Shown: positions 12,494 to 24,060 of the stretch, in pieces
Layout of the letters: every line of letters begins with the position of its first letter
Position numbering within the stretch: position 1 is the first letter of the stretch
Assembly (NCBI RefSeq): GCF_000143415.4
Contig: NW_003314268.1
Span: 3,051,502 to 3,115,501 of the forward strand
From: Selaginella moellendorffii
Lineage: Eukaryota > Streptophyta > Lycopodiopsida > Selaginellales > Selaginellaceae
Reading direction: 5' to 3'
Length of the DNA stretch: 64,000 nucleotides
Notes under the pieces: model-generated
Seen by the model: only the letters and a program-made list of their open reading frames with translations
Database searches by the model: none
Told to the model about the DNA's origin: nothing
Translations under genes and position numbers: made by a program

Positions 12494-13155
12494 AGAAGAA
12501 ATGATTTTAACTTTTTTTGATCTTCATGACTAATGGAGGGGAATATAAAAGTGTTCGTCAAGATGAAATTCCGGGGCTCTTTTGGACTGTGCTCAGGATA
12601 TGTGGAGAGCAGAAAAGACAGGTAGTGCTAGAGGTCCTACCTGAATTGGAGAACCATATTGAAGTGGCCGATGCTCCAATGCTTGCTACTTGCTTGAGTA
12701 GCAGCTGGAGAATAGGCTTCCGGACTTTCCAAGCTGGAAGTTCTGGAGAGAAGCATGGCTATCCACCCACTCTTATAAAGTGTGCAAATTATTAATTTTT
12801 TCCTTGTCAGTTTACTAGGGGGGAGTGTATCACATAATTGTTTACCTGAAATCACATTCAAATACTTATCAATCAGTTCTTTCAAACATTCTCTTCTGCT
12901 AATGTCATGATACAGTAATATTCTGTTGATCAAGTAATTCACAAACCTATATCTTGAAATCGAAGTGTTCGGTTTTGAAATATAGATAAGTTCTATAGCT
13001 CAACTCAATTAGAATGCCTGTGAGCTGCTATCTTAGAGCCGAGAGAAGTTCCACTTTATTTTCAGTCTTGTCTTGGCAAATTTTACCATAGAGAAATCTC
13101 AAGCAGCCAATATAAAACCTTGCAAGAACCCTAATTTCTGGTGGTTATTTGGGCA
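12494..13155. other. region between gene X and deformylase, unit 2
   Basis: This is probably the shared upstream region of two divergent genes. A plus-strand open stretch at 12517-12795 (RQVVLEVLPELENHIEVADA ...) is conserved in unit 3 (42536-42907) but matches no family that I can name with confidence. The rest is AT-rich. Confidence 0.4.
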
Positions 13156-14245
13156 ATGGTCGCAACTGGCGGTGATGTGCCGTCGCGTGGCGGAAATCCG
13201 TGGCGCCATCGAATGCTCGGAATGGATTCCTGGAAGCACGATCGAGATTGAATGCGGGCACATTCCGGCAACAGCAGCAGCAGCGAGGATTTCAAGTGAT
13301 AACGGCAGCTACACGACTGTTCACAGAGAGTGGAAGCCGATGGTGAAATTGCGTGGTATAGGGTTCTTGCCTCCTGATTTTCTTGTTTCCTCGCAACTGG
13401 CCCTGTGGAATTCAATTCCAATCTTAGCTTTGTCTTGTATCCCGATCCCAAGCTCCGCGCGAGGAACATCTGCATCAATTCCTTCGATGATAATGTCAAG
13501 AAGCTTATGCTGGACGTGACGTACAGGTATGTTCCTCGCGAATTTCATTACTGTCCAACGTTGGCATGCCTTGTTTTCTTGTCTTTCTTTTCATTTTTGC
13601 CAGGAGAGATGGAGTAGGCTTGTCGACTCCACAATTAGGCAAAGGCAAAGGGTACGTTTTCGTGAATCCAATGATTGTCAAGTTTGGGAAAGAGCGAGAA
13701 GCTGATACTCGGCGCTCAAGCCGATGTCTAGGTACTATTCCTTTGTACATAGAAATTCTCTTTTATACCTTGCGTCTTTGTTTCCAGAGACTGATATCGA
13801 TCCGAGTTGAAAGCTCAAGACATCAACGTTCAGGGGCTGGACTGCTCGAATTTTCCGACATGAGTATGATCACCTGGAGGTAATGTCTCGTTTGTTTATT
13901 TTTTTTGTGCAAACATGAAGGTGGCCGTGGTATTTGTTCGCACAGGGTGTCCTTTACATCGACCAGATGACTCCAAAAGCACTGAACTCAATTGGACAAG
14001 AACTTTTGGTAAGAGATTCCATAGTTGTATGTGCCCTCATGTCGGCTTTGTTTGCAGAATCTGGAAGAGGAGTTTGAGAAGAGGTCTGGGACGCCTCGTC
14101 CCGATGCGGTTAAAGACAAACTGTTAAGTTTGATCCCGGTCGTCTCCTGTGAAGATGCTCGGTTCGATTACGCGCTCCGTTTTCAACTTACCGGAAACTT
14201 CAGCTGGCGAAGAACAATAAGCCTAAAAGCGAATCCAACCGGGCG
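13156..14245 (+). pseudogene. peptide deformylase (PDF1B-like), unit 2
   Basis: This is the relic of a plastid peptide deformylase. An ATG at 13156 opens MVATGGDVPSRGGNPWR, a plausible transit-peptide start. The block ~13397-13526 holds LYPDPKLRARNICINSFDDN. Exon 13604-13731 holds metalloprotease motif 1 as GVGLSTPQ. Exon 13788-13879 ends in motif 3, HEYDH. Exons 13946-14008 and 14058-14245 give the C-terminus. Defects are clear: the first exon runs into a TGA, the acceptor before LYPDPK is lost (cag->caa), the EGCLS motif-2 codons are deleted, a TAG ends exon 13604-13731, and about 20 bp are missing before the HEYDH segment. The family call is firm from motifs and order; the copy cannot encode a working enzyme as it stands. 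Confidence 0.75.
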
Positions 14246-15147
14246 GTGAGTGCCTTGCTTTTATTTCCATCGTGACGATGGCTAGAAGCTGAACCTTTTC
14301 TCCTTTTCTTTTCTTGTGTGATATTTTTTCAGAGTTTCAGAGTTGACGATCCCGTGCCACACGAACTACCATCTGAAAGCGATATGGCCAACCTTCATAT
14401 CATCCTGGTTAACGCTGAGAAGAGAATCAGAGCACTGACTGCCTCCAAAACTACATCGGTGAAAAAGGCCAGAAGAAGTGTGAAGAAGAAACATGGCCAG
14501 CTAAGTGAAGCTCCATTGGGCGGGCCTTTTGTGTTGCCTCTCTCGAGGAGCCCAAGGGGGAGCTCTTGTTTTCCTGAAGTTCTTCCATACCCGACAACGG
14601 TTTATAGCAGCAAGGCTGACGCAATGCAGTTCCGAGGAAGAGTTGTGGCCATCACGGGTTGATAGATGGAGGTTTAGCAGTTTAGATGAAGACCTTTCTA
14701 TTGGCTCGAGCACTTCAGCAGATTTCGGTCAGATTACCGGTCAGAATTCGGTCTTAAGGAGAGAGAGTTTGGAAGTCCCATCTCTCGGAGCTTTGGGACG
14801 ACTTCGTTATTCTCCAGGTGCTTTAATTCAAGCAAGATACTCGAGCAACGTTGCGGCAGAAAGAAAGTGCAGCGCTCCGGGCGAGGATGTGGTCCGAGTC
14901 TTCCGGACAGAGGCGCGACAATGAGGATATGTCCGGGAAACCAGGTGTATCAACACAGGGAAGGCCGAGTTGCGACTCAGGAATTCAAACGCAACAACAG
15001 AGGTGGCAGCGAAAGTTCCGAAAGACCAGCGTCCGGAATCGGGAGAAGCAACTAGACGACGGCCAGGATGTTGAGATCGGCGTGGAAGGGTAGCAGGCAA
15101 AGTAAACAGTGTGGGCGCTAACCTCGTGTTTTTGCAAAAACTTGCAG
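14246..15147 (+). other. uncertain coding block between deformylase and lipase, unit 2
   Basis: An intron-like start is followed by MANLHIILVNAEKRIRALTA (from 14385) with a Lys/Arg-rich end, an overlapping frame from 14505 (MKLHWAGLLCCLSRGAQGG...), and a basic segment ending LDDGQDVEIGVEG at 15093. These are conserved in unit 3 and partly deleted in unit 1. The block could contain the first exon of the lipase. No family was recognised. Confidence 0.4.
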
Positions 15148-17019
15148 GAGGATACGTGCGGGATTGAAGTTTCCGCGGTTGCCAAGTTGTTTCCAGAAGA
15201 ACTCTATAAAATCCTCTTTTTGATAAGGAGTTGTGGTCATGTTTTCAAGCTATCCTCTTATTCTTCTCTTCGCTCTTGATCTTCGACATTGTGACGTGTC
15301 GCAGATGATAGCTGCTATCTCGTAGCACACTATACGAGTGTGGTCGTACCTGTGGGCTCACATCTCGCATTCTTTGGACGTCGGGAGTGTGAACTTGGAT
15401 TGGAGAGCGAGATTTTCTCTGTTTATGCTCTGGAGCGTGAGGTCTGTCTCTCAACCGCTGAAGCACTTTGGAAGATGGGTGGAGAAGGCAATTAACCTTT
15501 GTGCATCCAATGGAGGAATTCTCAGGACCTTGTATACTCTTTCGATGGATCCACAAGGTAACTAGAATTGATTTCACGGTGTTGACTTTTGATTGTGTGC
15601 TGTTCTTCCAGGGCTTGTTGATCCTTCCGAGGATTCGGAGAGCTACCTAACTTTCAACGGCCACATGGAACCAAGAATCAGGCTCCTCCAAGCCCCTTCG
15701 TCTCAGCGTCTGTGTCTTTCATGTCCAGACTCCAAAGCGGTAGCAGATGTTTGTGCTATGGCGTCTAACGTTGCGTATGAGAACCCAAAGTTCATCGAAT
15801 TTGTCGTGAATCAGAATTGGAAGGTAAGTCCAAGCCTTGCACAACCTCTGACTCCATCCGCTTCTCCTTTGCAGATGCATCTACTAGGAACTTACAACTG
15901 TTGGAACGGTAAGAGGTCGCTATCCAGTTTCATCTGACGTTGCCCTCACCCTTTCATGCTACAGAGTTTCAGAAAAAAATCTCGACTCAAGCATTCATCT
16001 TTGCGGACCGGGAAACTGATGCCGGAGCCATCGTTCTTGCCTTCCGGGGAACGGAAGCCTTCAATGCATACGACTGGTGCACAGACTTGGATTTCTCCTG
16101 GTACGAGCTCCCGCAGCTCGGCCGTGTCCATCTCGGATTCCTCGAAGCACTGGGCCTGGGCGACAGGACCAGGATGCAAAGCTTCCAGAGGTTGAAGCAG
16201 AACATCTACGAGAACTCGAGGACTCCGTTGCCACAGACTCCAACATCTGGATTACCCGACTTTGTCCTCAGCGATGAGACGAAGCTGCTCGCATACGACC
16301 ACATCAGCGCGGAGCTCGTCACCATCCTCCGGAACCACAGAAACGCAAAGCTCTACATCACCAGTCACAGCCTCGGCGGCGCTCTGGCGACGCTCTTCAC
16401 CGCCATGCTCTTCTACAACCGGGAAGAGAATCAAGTCTTTTACAACACCGAGGACGACGTTGCCAGGAGGCTCGCGGCGCTCTATACGTTTGGCCAGCCC
16501 CGCGTTGGAGACAAGAGCTTTGCGTCCTTCATGGACACCAGCTTAAACAAGCCAACCATGAGGTACTTTAGAGTTGTCTACAATAACGACATTGTAGCTC
16601 GAGTTCCCTTCGACAACTCTTTGTTTGGCTTCAAGCATTTCGGGAATTGCTGCTACTTCACTTACAACTACACCCTCCAGGTACTTTACTTCGAGACACT
16701 GCTCTCTGTGTAGGATCCATATTAACGTTCTGCACAGATCCTTCCGGACGAGCCATTTCCCAATTTCCTCTCCCCGGTTTACATGGTGCTGTCCCGGCTT
16801 TACGCGCTGTTCGAGCTCGTCCAGAGCTTCTTCATGAGCTATAGATATGGCGGGGAGTTTAGCGAGACGAGGTTGTCCACTGTGGCAAGGATTGCAGGCT
16901 TGCTCGTGCCTGGGATCGCCGGCCACAGCTTGGTGAATTACATCAACTGCGTCAGGCTGGGGCCCGACCATCTCGATCCGGCGTGCCTGCAAAACACGGA
17001 GTGGGATAAATCCCAGTAA
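15148..17019 (+). pseudogene. OBL1-type class 3 lipase, unit 2 (frameshifted, altered nucleophile elbow)
   Basis: Exons correspond to unit 1: 15148-15235, 15305-15557, 15612-15823, 15875-15908, 15965-16680 and 16738-17019. Two defects stand out. The second exon is 253 bp against 255 in the other units, because 2 bp are missing near 15336-15340 (GAGTGTGG for GAGCGTGTGG); this shifts the frame before the hydrophobic N-terminal region. The elbow reads ITSHSLGGAL, so the first Gly of GxSxG is Ser. The first donor is also weak (GTG|gtcatg). The C-terminal two thirds remain open, including FRGTEAF, FGQPRVGD, the Asp in YNNDIVARVPF and the His in AGHSLVNYINC. It is probably a pseudogene, unless another start or splice bypasses the shift. 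Confidence 0.75.
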
Positions 17020-17836
17020 GCATCGCAACTTGGTACATGTCAAATAAAACTTACACATGGTGTCATTCAGAAAATATAAAAAATGAACACAATTACATTG
17101 CCTTCAAAACCGAATGCACAATGGAATTCTCTGTATGGAGACAGGGCTATTACTGGTGAAAGTGCAAGCATGGAATGAAACCATGCAATTTATCCTTACC
17201 ACCCAGAAAGGAACCATAGACAAAGCACTGATGATCGACTCTATCCACCTCGACTATGAGTTCCACAGAGGATGGTGGCATGACTGTGTGGCTTGGACTG
17301 CTTGTTGCAATCAGATGTCCTCTATTTCTTTAACTACAGCTCTAACTCTACAATATTTTTCCACTCCAAGATTGCCACTTGTGCAAGGAGTGCTTCCAAG
17401 TTGAAAATGTTGTTGATGACTGTCGAACAACATTGATTCAAACATTCAATCCCATGGTTTTCAGAGAAATGGATTAAATGGAAAAGAGGTCATCACACAG
17501 TGCCATCTGTGTCTTCTTCTACCAATCTGATTGGGCATGCCGGCTGTGACATTTGGAGAGCAAGATGTCTCAATGAACTGCGACAAAAAACCTCATTCTT
17601 TGGAGGCTAGAATGTCCATGAAGGAATTGCCTCTAAACCCAGCCATGTGGTAATACATTGGTAAAAGTTTTTAAACAAATATAGTACTCAAAGTCTAGGC
17701 TATATAATATTACTATATATAAATATAAACCAATCTCTGAAATAGCTAGTGGCTTATCATAATTAAAAAATTTAATTATTTTTTATTTTCTTCTATATAT
17801 AAAAATATATCTAATTGTATTTAAAATTCATTTTTA
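17020..17836. other. intergenic region, lipase to lectin, unit 2
   Basis: This is the lipase 3' flank with the conserved short open frame 17114-17404, then about 130 bp not present in unit 1 (17480-17640), then AT-rich DNA up to the lectin start. No gene was recognised. Confidence 0.5.
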
Positions 17837-18718
17837 ATGTCTATAATTTTAGTTCTTTTTATTTTAGTTATACATTGTAGAATTGTATTTGGTAAAATAG
17901 ATATAGATTGGGGTAAAAATAATTCACTTACTGAAGAAGATATTAATATAATTTTACAGAACATAAAAAGACTTGCACTAAAATTACATGAATCTCATCT
18001 TTATCCACAAAATTATGTTGATACTGATTTAATAGATATTGATGGAGGAGGTGTTGTTATAAGAATTCAACGTTTAGCTGGAAGTACTCCATATTGTTCT
18101 ACAGGAATTTCAACTGGAAAACCAGTTTTAGGCGGTTCTCTCCAAAAATCAATAAATGAAATAATTAAAAAGGTGATAAATGATTTAATACAAGCACTTT
18201 CTAGTGAATGTAGAATTGTGTCTAATAATTATCTTATTCGATATATATTAGTAACTCATTGGAAACCCTTAAATTATTTAGAAAATATAAATATAGTTTT
18301 TAAATATTTTGAAAATTGTGATATTACTCTGACTACTTTAAGTGCTGGTTTCTCTGATCATATTTTATATAAAGGTAAATTTTTACAATCCCCAAATCGT
18401 ATGAATGTACTATATATCAAAATGAATTGTAAACTTGCATTTTTTTCTGGAAAAACTAATTTATGGGAATCTCCAAATAATGAATATTTTGGAGAGTGTT
18501 TTTTAGATCTGCAAAATGATGGTAATTTAGTGTTATATACTTCTAAACGAAATGTATTATGGTCTCCCAATACGTATTGTTATGACAAACCAAACTGTTT
18601 ACTTTTAACTTATATTACAGTTGAAGATAATTGTAAACTGGTGAGTTACTTGACAACATATCCAAGCAGAGCTTGGTGGACATTAGATTATTCTAAACAT
18701 ATTGGCTGCTTAAGCTAG
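17837..18718 (+). CDS. secreted protein with C-terminal bulb-type (mannose-binding-like) lectin domain, intact copy
   Basis: An uninterrupted, intronless 293-residue frame. Residues 1-20 (MSIILVLFILVIHCRIVFGK) form a classic signal peptide, so the product probably enters the secretory pathway. Residues ~21-175 are an Ile/Asn/Lys-rich domain I do not recognise. Residues ~178-283 look like a three-repeat bulb-type lectin (beta-prism II): the middle repeat has the complete mannose-site pattern QxDxNxVxY as QNDGNLVLY (226-234) followed by VLWSPNT. The first (YIKMNCKLAFFSGKTNLWES) and third (TVEDNCKLVSYLTTY) repeats keep the shape but not the key residues, so at most one sugar site is expected. 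Cysteines at 193-290 could pair. The gene is far more AT-rich than the adjacent lipase. The sister copies at 3636 and 47761 are broken. Confidence 0.75.
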   Translation: MSIILVLFILVIHCRIVFGKIDIDWGKNNSLTEEDINIILQNIKRLALKLHESHLYPQNYVDTDLIDIDGGGVVIRIQRLAGSTPYCSTGISTGKPVLGGSLQKSINEIIKKVINDLIQALSSECRIVSNNYLIRYILVTHWKPLNYLENINIVFKYFENCDITLTTLSAGFSDHILYKGKFLQSPNRMNVLYIKMNCKLAFFSGKTNLWESPNNEYFGECFLDLQNDGNLVLYTSKRNVLWSPNTYCYDKPNCLLLTYITVEDNCKLVSYLTTYPSRAWWTLDYSKHIGCLS

Positions 18719-19064
18719 AATTGTCTTACTGAATAGAAAATAATTTACTCTTCAAAATGCAATAATATTTACAAGAATTGAAGAATCCGTCCTCTTCATT
18801 CCTCTTGACCTTCAAAACTAGCAGCCAAGGGGGACATGACTAGAAATCATGTGGACTTGCCCGCGCAGGTTTGAATCTGACGGTGATTTTCTTCATTTTC
18901 TTTTAATCACCTTACTTTGTTTACACATTTTGTACAAGTAAAACACACAAAAGTAAAGAGACCAAAGTAACTAGTCCACATCGTCCTCAGTTTCTTCATC
19001 ATCTTCAAACACTTCGTTGTTCCCCCCAGCATCGTTCATCAGATCATCCTGCCCCAAGGGATGA

Positions 19065-19721
19065 TCACTCACTATCTTCCTGGATCTCGTGCTTGATTAT
19101 CACTTTCCTCCCCACCAAGTTTGTCTCCACCACTGCTGCCTCTTGTATCCTCGTCATTCCGCTCGATGTTCCTCCTCCTCCTCCTCCCGCTGCCACCGTC
19201 TTCTTTCTCTTGGCTCACAGCGCTGCTGTGGATGCCAGCCTTGAATTTCCTCCTCCTCCTCCCAGCCTCATCTTTCCCTTCCCGGGCCCCCGGACCAAAT
19301 GCTCCGAATCACTGCCATCACTAAACTCATTGCTGCCATTGTGCTCCACCATCTCCTCCTTGACATGCCCCCTCTTGAGATGGAGGTTGAGCTTGTACTC
19401 GTAGAAGTAGCACTTGTCACAACCTTTGTAGGGGCACAGGAATGGTCGACCACCGCCGGTTGCTGCTGCTACTGCTGCTGGTTAGAGAAAAGCTGGGAAG
19501 GCACTCGACATATGCTCATTCTCTTCTGAACAACTGACACGGTCCAAGCAGCATCTGAAGAATTCCAGGATGTACAAACCGCGAGACACAAGTGAGGAGA
19601 CAACGATGATGATGGCGACGATGGCTTACCTTCTTCTCTGAAGGAAACAGAAGGGAGGAAAAAATCTGCTGGCATCAAGTCTTTGTTGTTTTTGCAAGCG
19701 TGGTGCAAGTTCTAGTGGCAT
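19065..19721 (-). CDS. YY1-like single C2H2 zinc-finger protein, unit 2
   Basis: On the minus strand a first exon starts at 19721 (MPLELAPRLQKQQRLDASRF) and ends near 19629 at a gtaag donor. A later exon carries PFLCPYKGCDKCYFYEYKLN followed by LHLKRGHVKEEM, a C-x4-C-x12-H-x4-H finger. It is followed by SDGSDSEHLV, a Gly-rich linker and a basic patch (RAKRKK). The finger and tail resemble the last finger and C-terminus of plant YY1, a nuclear DNA-binding regulator, but other fingers are absent. The protein ends at HEIQEDSE (TGA at 19065-19067). Units 1 and 3 continue into a longer acidic tail, and a short sequence replacement here creates the stop. Splicing between the exons is not certain. 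Confidence 0.55.
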
Positions 19722-19749
19722 TTCCCTCAACTAGTGTGATGTCTAACTT

Positions 19750-20036
19750 GCTTAAGGTGGTCGATCCAATCAATCTCTTCCATGGTATTATATTATCTCT
19801 AATGGGTTTAGCAAGAACTAAACCAAATAAAGAGAAAGAACCACCATAATTAGTTTAATAAGTCTCTAAGTTAGAGAGACTATGCTCTTTAGATGATGGG
19901 AAAAATATAGTGAGCCTTTGGTATTAAACTGTTGACAAATATTGGCTAGGTGTCAAGGATGAAAAATGGTAATTCATGATGGGTTTATTTTATAAAATGG
20001 TTTATCATTCAATGAAAACATCAAACTTTGTGGAGT
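19750..20036 (+). mobile_element. 3' internal fragment of A-family LTR element, unit 2
   Basis: It is equivalent to 6026-6325 and related to the internal DNA beside the 3' LTR of element A. It contains the same AAACCAAATAAAG block and ends in TGGAGT just before the LTR. Confidence 0.65.
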
Positions 20037-21700
20037 TGGGAGACATAAATCCCTAAGCCCCAAAGTCAAGTAGAAAGGGTGCCACATAGTAGTGGTCAAA
20101 GCGGAAGTCCAACAAGCATAACATATATGGACCAAAGGATTCGATTTAGAAAGTCGAAAGTGGGAGTGGAATTCCAAATGAAATGCTCAAGGGATGAGTA
20201 CAAAACAATCGGTGAATGAGTCTCTAAAAAGGGACATAAAAAGGACTGACTATGGCAAGTGTCATAATACATGGAAGTGTCAGGAACAAGTTTGAAAAGG
20301 AGTCCAAGAAAGAGTATGAGAAGGACCCGAGATGGAGTCCGAGAAGGACCAAAGATGGAGTTCGAGATGGACCTGAGAAGGAGTCCGAGATGGAGTCCAA
20401 GATGGACCCGAGATAGAGTCAGATATGGACCCAAAAAGGAGTCTGAGATGAAATCCAAAATGGACCCGAGATGGAGTCTGAGATGGACCCGAGATGGAGT
20501 CCGAGATGAATCTGAGATGGAGTTTGAGATGGACCCGAGATGGAGTCCGAGATGGACCCCAGATGGAGTTTGAGATGGACTTGAGATTGAGTCTGAGATG
20601 GACCGGAGATGGAGCTTGTGGTCAAGTCTGAGATGGAGTCTGAGGTCGAGTCTAAGATGGACATGAGATGGAGTACAAGGTCAAGGCCGAGAAAGAGACT
20701 GACACCAAGTCTGAGACCGAGTCCGAGTCCAAGTCTGAATTCGAGTCCAATGGTGAAAGCCCAAAGTGTTTGTCTCCCAAACCCTAAAGGGTTTGGTGAG
20801 CTCCAAAAGTATAGTAAGGGGGAGGACTCCAGTGGAGTCAGTTTGGCCAAGAAAGGCTAATGTGACTAAGGAAGGTTATACCCATGTGTTGGGTGATGAT
20901 ATAACCACTAAGAAGTTCAAGGCTAGAGTAAATATAAATAAACAAGCAGAGTAGCTTGGTGAAATGTTCAAAAGCCGACACTAGCTTCCTTAAGAAATTA
21001 AATGATCAATGCTCCCAATCCAAATGTGGGTGGCATTACCTAGCGTGGCTCATCAGAACCTTGCTCTAGCCACATAGCTAGAGCACCCAAAAGCGGAAGG
21101 TGGGGGAGAGTACCCACGAAGCTTGCGTAGGACCATGGTGTTTCAAAATGTCATTCTAAAGTTCTAAATTATGGAAATGAAGAGAAGTAGTCCTCTTGTG
21201 GTACGGTCACATGGTGAGGAAATCTTAAAGCTTAATGGGACTCAATGGTCGGGCCCTTAGGCCTTGATCTAGTGTAGTGTCGACAAGCATGGTAGTGGAT
21301 GGGGACTTGGTGGAAACTGAAGAAGGGATATTAGAGAAAGGTGTTCTCCATGTCTTCCAACATTTTAAAGATGCTAAGATGTGATCATAGGATGATCACT
21401 CATAAATAAATGGCCTAGTCTTTGAAAGATGGGTCTATGATGTAGGTGGTCTTTGACTGTCGATGTAACAAAGGTGAATGGGCATGGCCTTAGCATAATG
21501 GGTTGATATCTTAGTGGTACTTTTGGGTGTCGGTCATGGGATCAGACAAGTGCAAAGGCTAAGTGGCATAGATGTCATTTACAAAGCTAGCATGTTCTAA
21601 GTCAAGAATAGGACATATGGAGGTGGTGAGTGAGGCTTTTTCAAGTGGTCAAAGGTATGGTTAAGTGACTAAAGTAGAACGGAAAATTTTGTCGCTTACA
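20037..21700 (+). mobile_element. A-family LTR (old copy), unit 2
   Basis: This LTR starts TGGGAGACATAAAT (degenerate TGTGAGACAC) and ends GTCGCTTACA. It is orthologous to 6326-8301. A minisatellite occupies about 20290-20690. Confidence 0.8.
20290..20690 (+). repeat. 12-bp minisatellite in LTR, unit 2
   Basis: It is a run of GAGATGGACCCG and GAGATGGAGTCC variants. Because 12 is a multiple of 3, it leaves open frames on both strands (20271-20573 plus, 20096-20458 minus) that are not genes. Confidence 0.85.
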
Positions 21701-22011
21701 TGATAAAGTGCAAATTAATCAAATACCATTGTCTAACAGACTTAAAATTCAAGCAAGAGTTAAAAATATATGCTAGAAAAATTTAAAGTATTGAAGCAAT
21801 TGAGCTTTATAACAAAAACAAAATGATTCAAAAATCTCTAGAATTTTTCAAAACAATCTGGGAGTGAGTTATATAATAATAGCATTAGGAGTTTGTTGAT
21901 CCAAGCCAACACTTCAAATTGCCATTGTAGTGCCTAAGTTATCTTTGAAAAATCACTTGTTAACCAAAACCACATGAAAACATATATATGGATGAGCATG
22001 GTTTACACCAT
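21701..22011. other. AT-rich block, unit 2, part left of element B
   Basis: This matches 8302-8620 and 60908-61220. It is cut at 22011 by element B, and the block resumes at 38511. Confidence 0.85.
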
Positions 22012-22630
22012 TGTCGCAAATGTGACTTCAGGTATCGAAAGTTACCTGTCGACCAGTCCTTACGGACACTCTTACCTTACTGCCACGATGGCAAGAGGTT
22101 GGTATTGCTGGACCCTTTATCAGCCCCTCTTGTGCTAGTGGAGTTAACTAGGCATTTTGAGTGTACTTAGACCGGACGAGCATAAGGACGGAATTCCTAC
22201 GTGTTATTAGCTAAGCATACTTAGCCCGGTAAGGAGTTCCTATCTCGTTTTGTCTTGCACTGGCTATTGACAAGAACCCTCGCGTATTGAGATTGGTCCC
22301 TTAATATCACTGGATGATAGCTTACCGTGTTTGCCAAACACCCTCGCTATCATGCCCTTTGTGTTAGTCTCATTTCGGTCCCAAATGCTATTTATGGAAA
22401 GTGTCTAGATTCGCTCATTTGGCATATCTATGGAATGTAGAGATCGACTCGAACACAATGGTGTTCGTCCCGTGTCCAAATTCGCAATCTAAGGACATTC
22501 TATATTTAGTAAGTTTCGAGTTTGTCCCAGAGACTAACTCCTGGTACTAAGGGAGGCTTGGGGTGAAGGCCCAAAGCATGTGTTCCTCAAGGGGGGGGCT
22601 GTGGGGGATTCCAAATGTATAGTAGAGAGG
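22012..22630 (+). mobile_element. element B 5' LTR, first part
   Basis: It matches 37363-37980 closely, including TCAGGTATCGAAAGTTACCT. It is interrupted at 22630 by an A-family solo LTR and resumes at about 31898 with GCATGACCGACCAACCTGAG. Confidence 0.85.
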
Positions 22631-23934
22631 TGTGAGACACAAAATCCCTAGGCCCCAAAGTGGAGCCGGAAGGGCGCCACATGGTAGTGGCCGAAGCGAG
22701 AGCCAAACGAGCGTAACACGTTTGGACAAAAAGCTCCGACTTGAAAAGTCAAGAGTGGGAGTGGAACTCCCAACGAAGTGCTCGGGGAACGAGCACGAAG
22801 CGAGCAAAAGGCGAGGCTCCAAAAAGGGACCCAAAAGGACCAACACATGACACGTGGGAGTGTCCGAGATGGAGTCCGAAGTGGAGTCCGAGGTGGACCC
22901 GAGTTGGAGTCCGAAGTGGAGTCCGAGATGGTGTAAGCGACTAATTTTTCCATTCTACTTTAGTCACTTAACCACACCTCTGACCACTTGGAGGAGTCTC
23001 ATTCACAACCGCCATAAGTCCCATTCAGGACTTGGGGCTTGCTAGCCCCGAGAATGGCATCCATGCCACTCAACCTTTGCACTTGGTCCAAGTGCTCCAC
23101 GTGTCCGATCCCATGACCGACACCCAAAGGTACCACTGACATCTCGGCCCGTTACGCTAAGGCCATGCCCATTCACCTTTGCTGCGCAAATGGTCCAATA
23201 CCACTTGCATCACCATCCCGTCTCTCCAAGACTGGGCCATCTGTCTACGAGGGGTCATCCTAGATCCACTCCTTAGCATCCTTAGGATGCCCACAAACCT
23301 GGGGAATCACCTTCCCCAAAGTCCCTTTGTCAGTTCCTACCAAGTCCCTTTCTGCCCCTGGCCGTGTTTGCCAACACTGCCACTGGATCGAGGCCCACAG
23401 GCCCGACCACTAAGTCCCACGGTCCTCTGGGACTTCCTCACCACACGACTGTGTCCTTGGTCACTACCCCAGAGGACTGCTCCTCTTCCTTTCCACAGTC
23501 TGGGCCTTTGGGACGACATTTCGGAACACCGTGGCCTTACGCGAGCCACCTGGGTACTCTCCCCACCTATCGCCTTTAGGTGCTCTAGCCATGGGCTTAG
23601 AGCGAGGTTCCGTTGAGCCACGCCTGGTATCCAAGTAGGTAGTGCCACCCACACTTGGACTGGGAGCATCGGCCAGTCGATCTCCCGGGGGAACTAGAGC
23701 GGGCTCTTGAACACTTCACCAAGCTACCCCGCTTGTCGGTCCGTATTCACTCTAGTCTTAGACTTCCCAGTGGTCAGTTCATCACCCAACACTGGGTCTG
23801 GCCTTCCTGGGCCAAACTGGCCTTTCCTGGCCAAACTGGCTCCACTGCAGTCCTCCCCCTTACTATACTTTTGGAGCTCACCAAACCCCCCAGGGTCTGG
23901 GAGACGAACGCTTTGGGCTTTCACCCTCTCAGGC

Positions 23935-24060
23935 TCCGGACTCGGACTCGGACTCGGACTCGGACTCGGACTCGGATTCGGACTTGGACTCGGGCTCGGG
24001 CTCGGTCTCGGCCTCGGCCTCAGTCTCGGTCTCGGTCCCGATCTCGGTCTTGGTCTCGGT
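23935..24060 (-). repeat. hexanucleotide GAGTCC/GAGACC array in LTR
   Basis: Plus-strand tandem CTCGGA hexamers (CTCGGACTCGGACTCGGA) grade into CTCGGT/CTCGGC hexamers. Equivalent tracts occur at ~29905-30055, ~30730-30895 (opposite strand), ~51005-51170 and ~58525-58690. Confidence 0.9.

Noticed and set aside
12517-12795. Possible nucleolar Noc/CBF-type fragment suggested by VLPELENHIEVADAPML
   Set aside because: The similarity to the family motif is too short and stops within a dozen residues; left unnamed.
23179-23669. Pairs of overlapping frames (145 and 110 codons) repeated at 29146-29636 and 31155-31645
   Set aside because: They are copies of the same stretch of A-family LTR in both orientations. 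They are conserved because the LTRs are young, with no protein-like motif.
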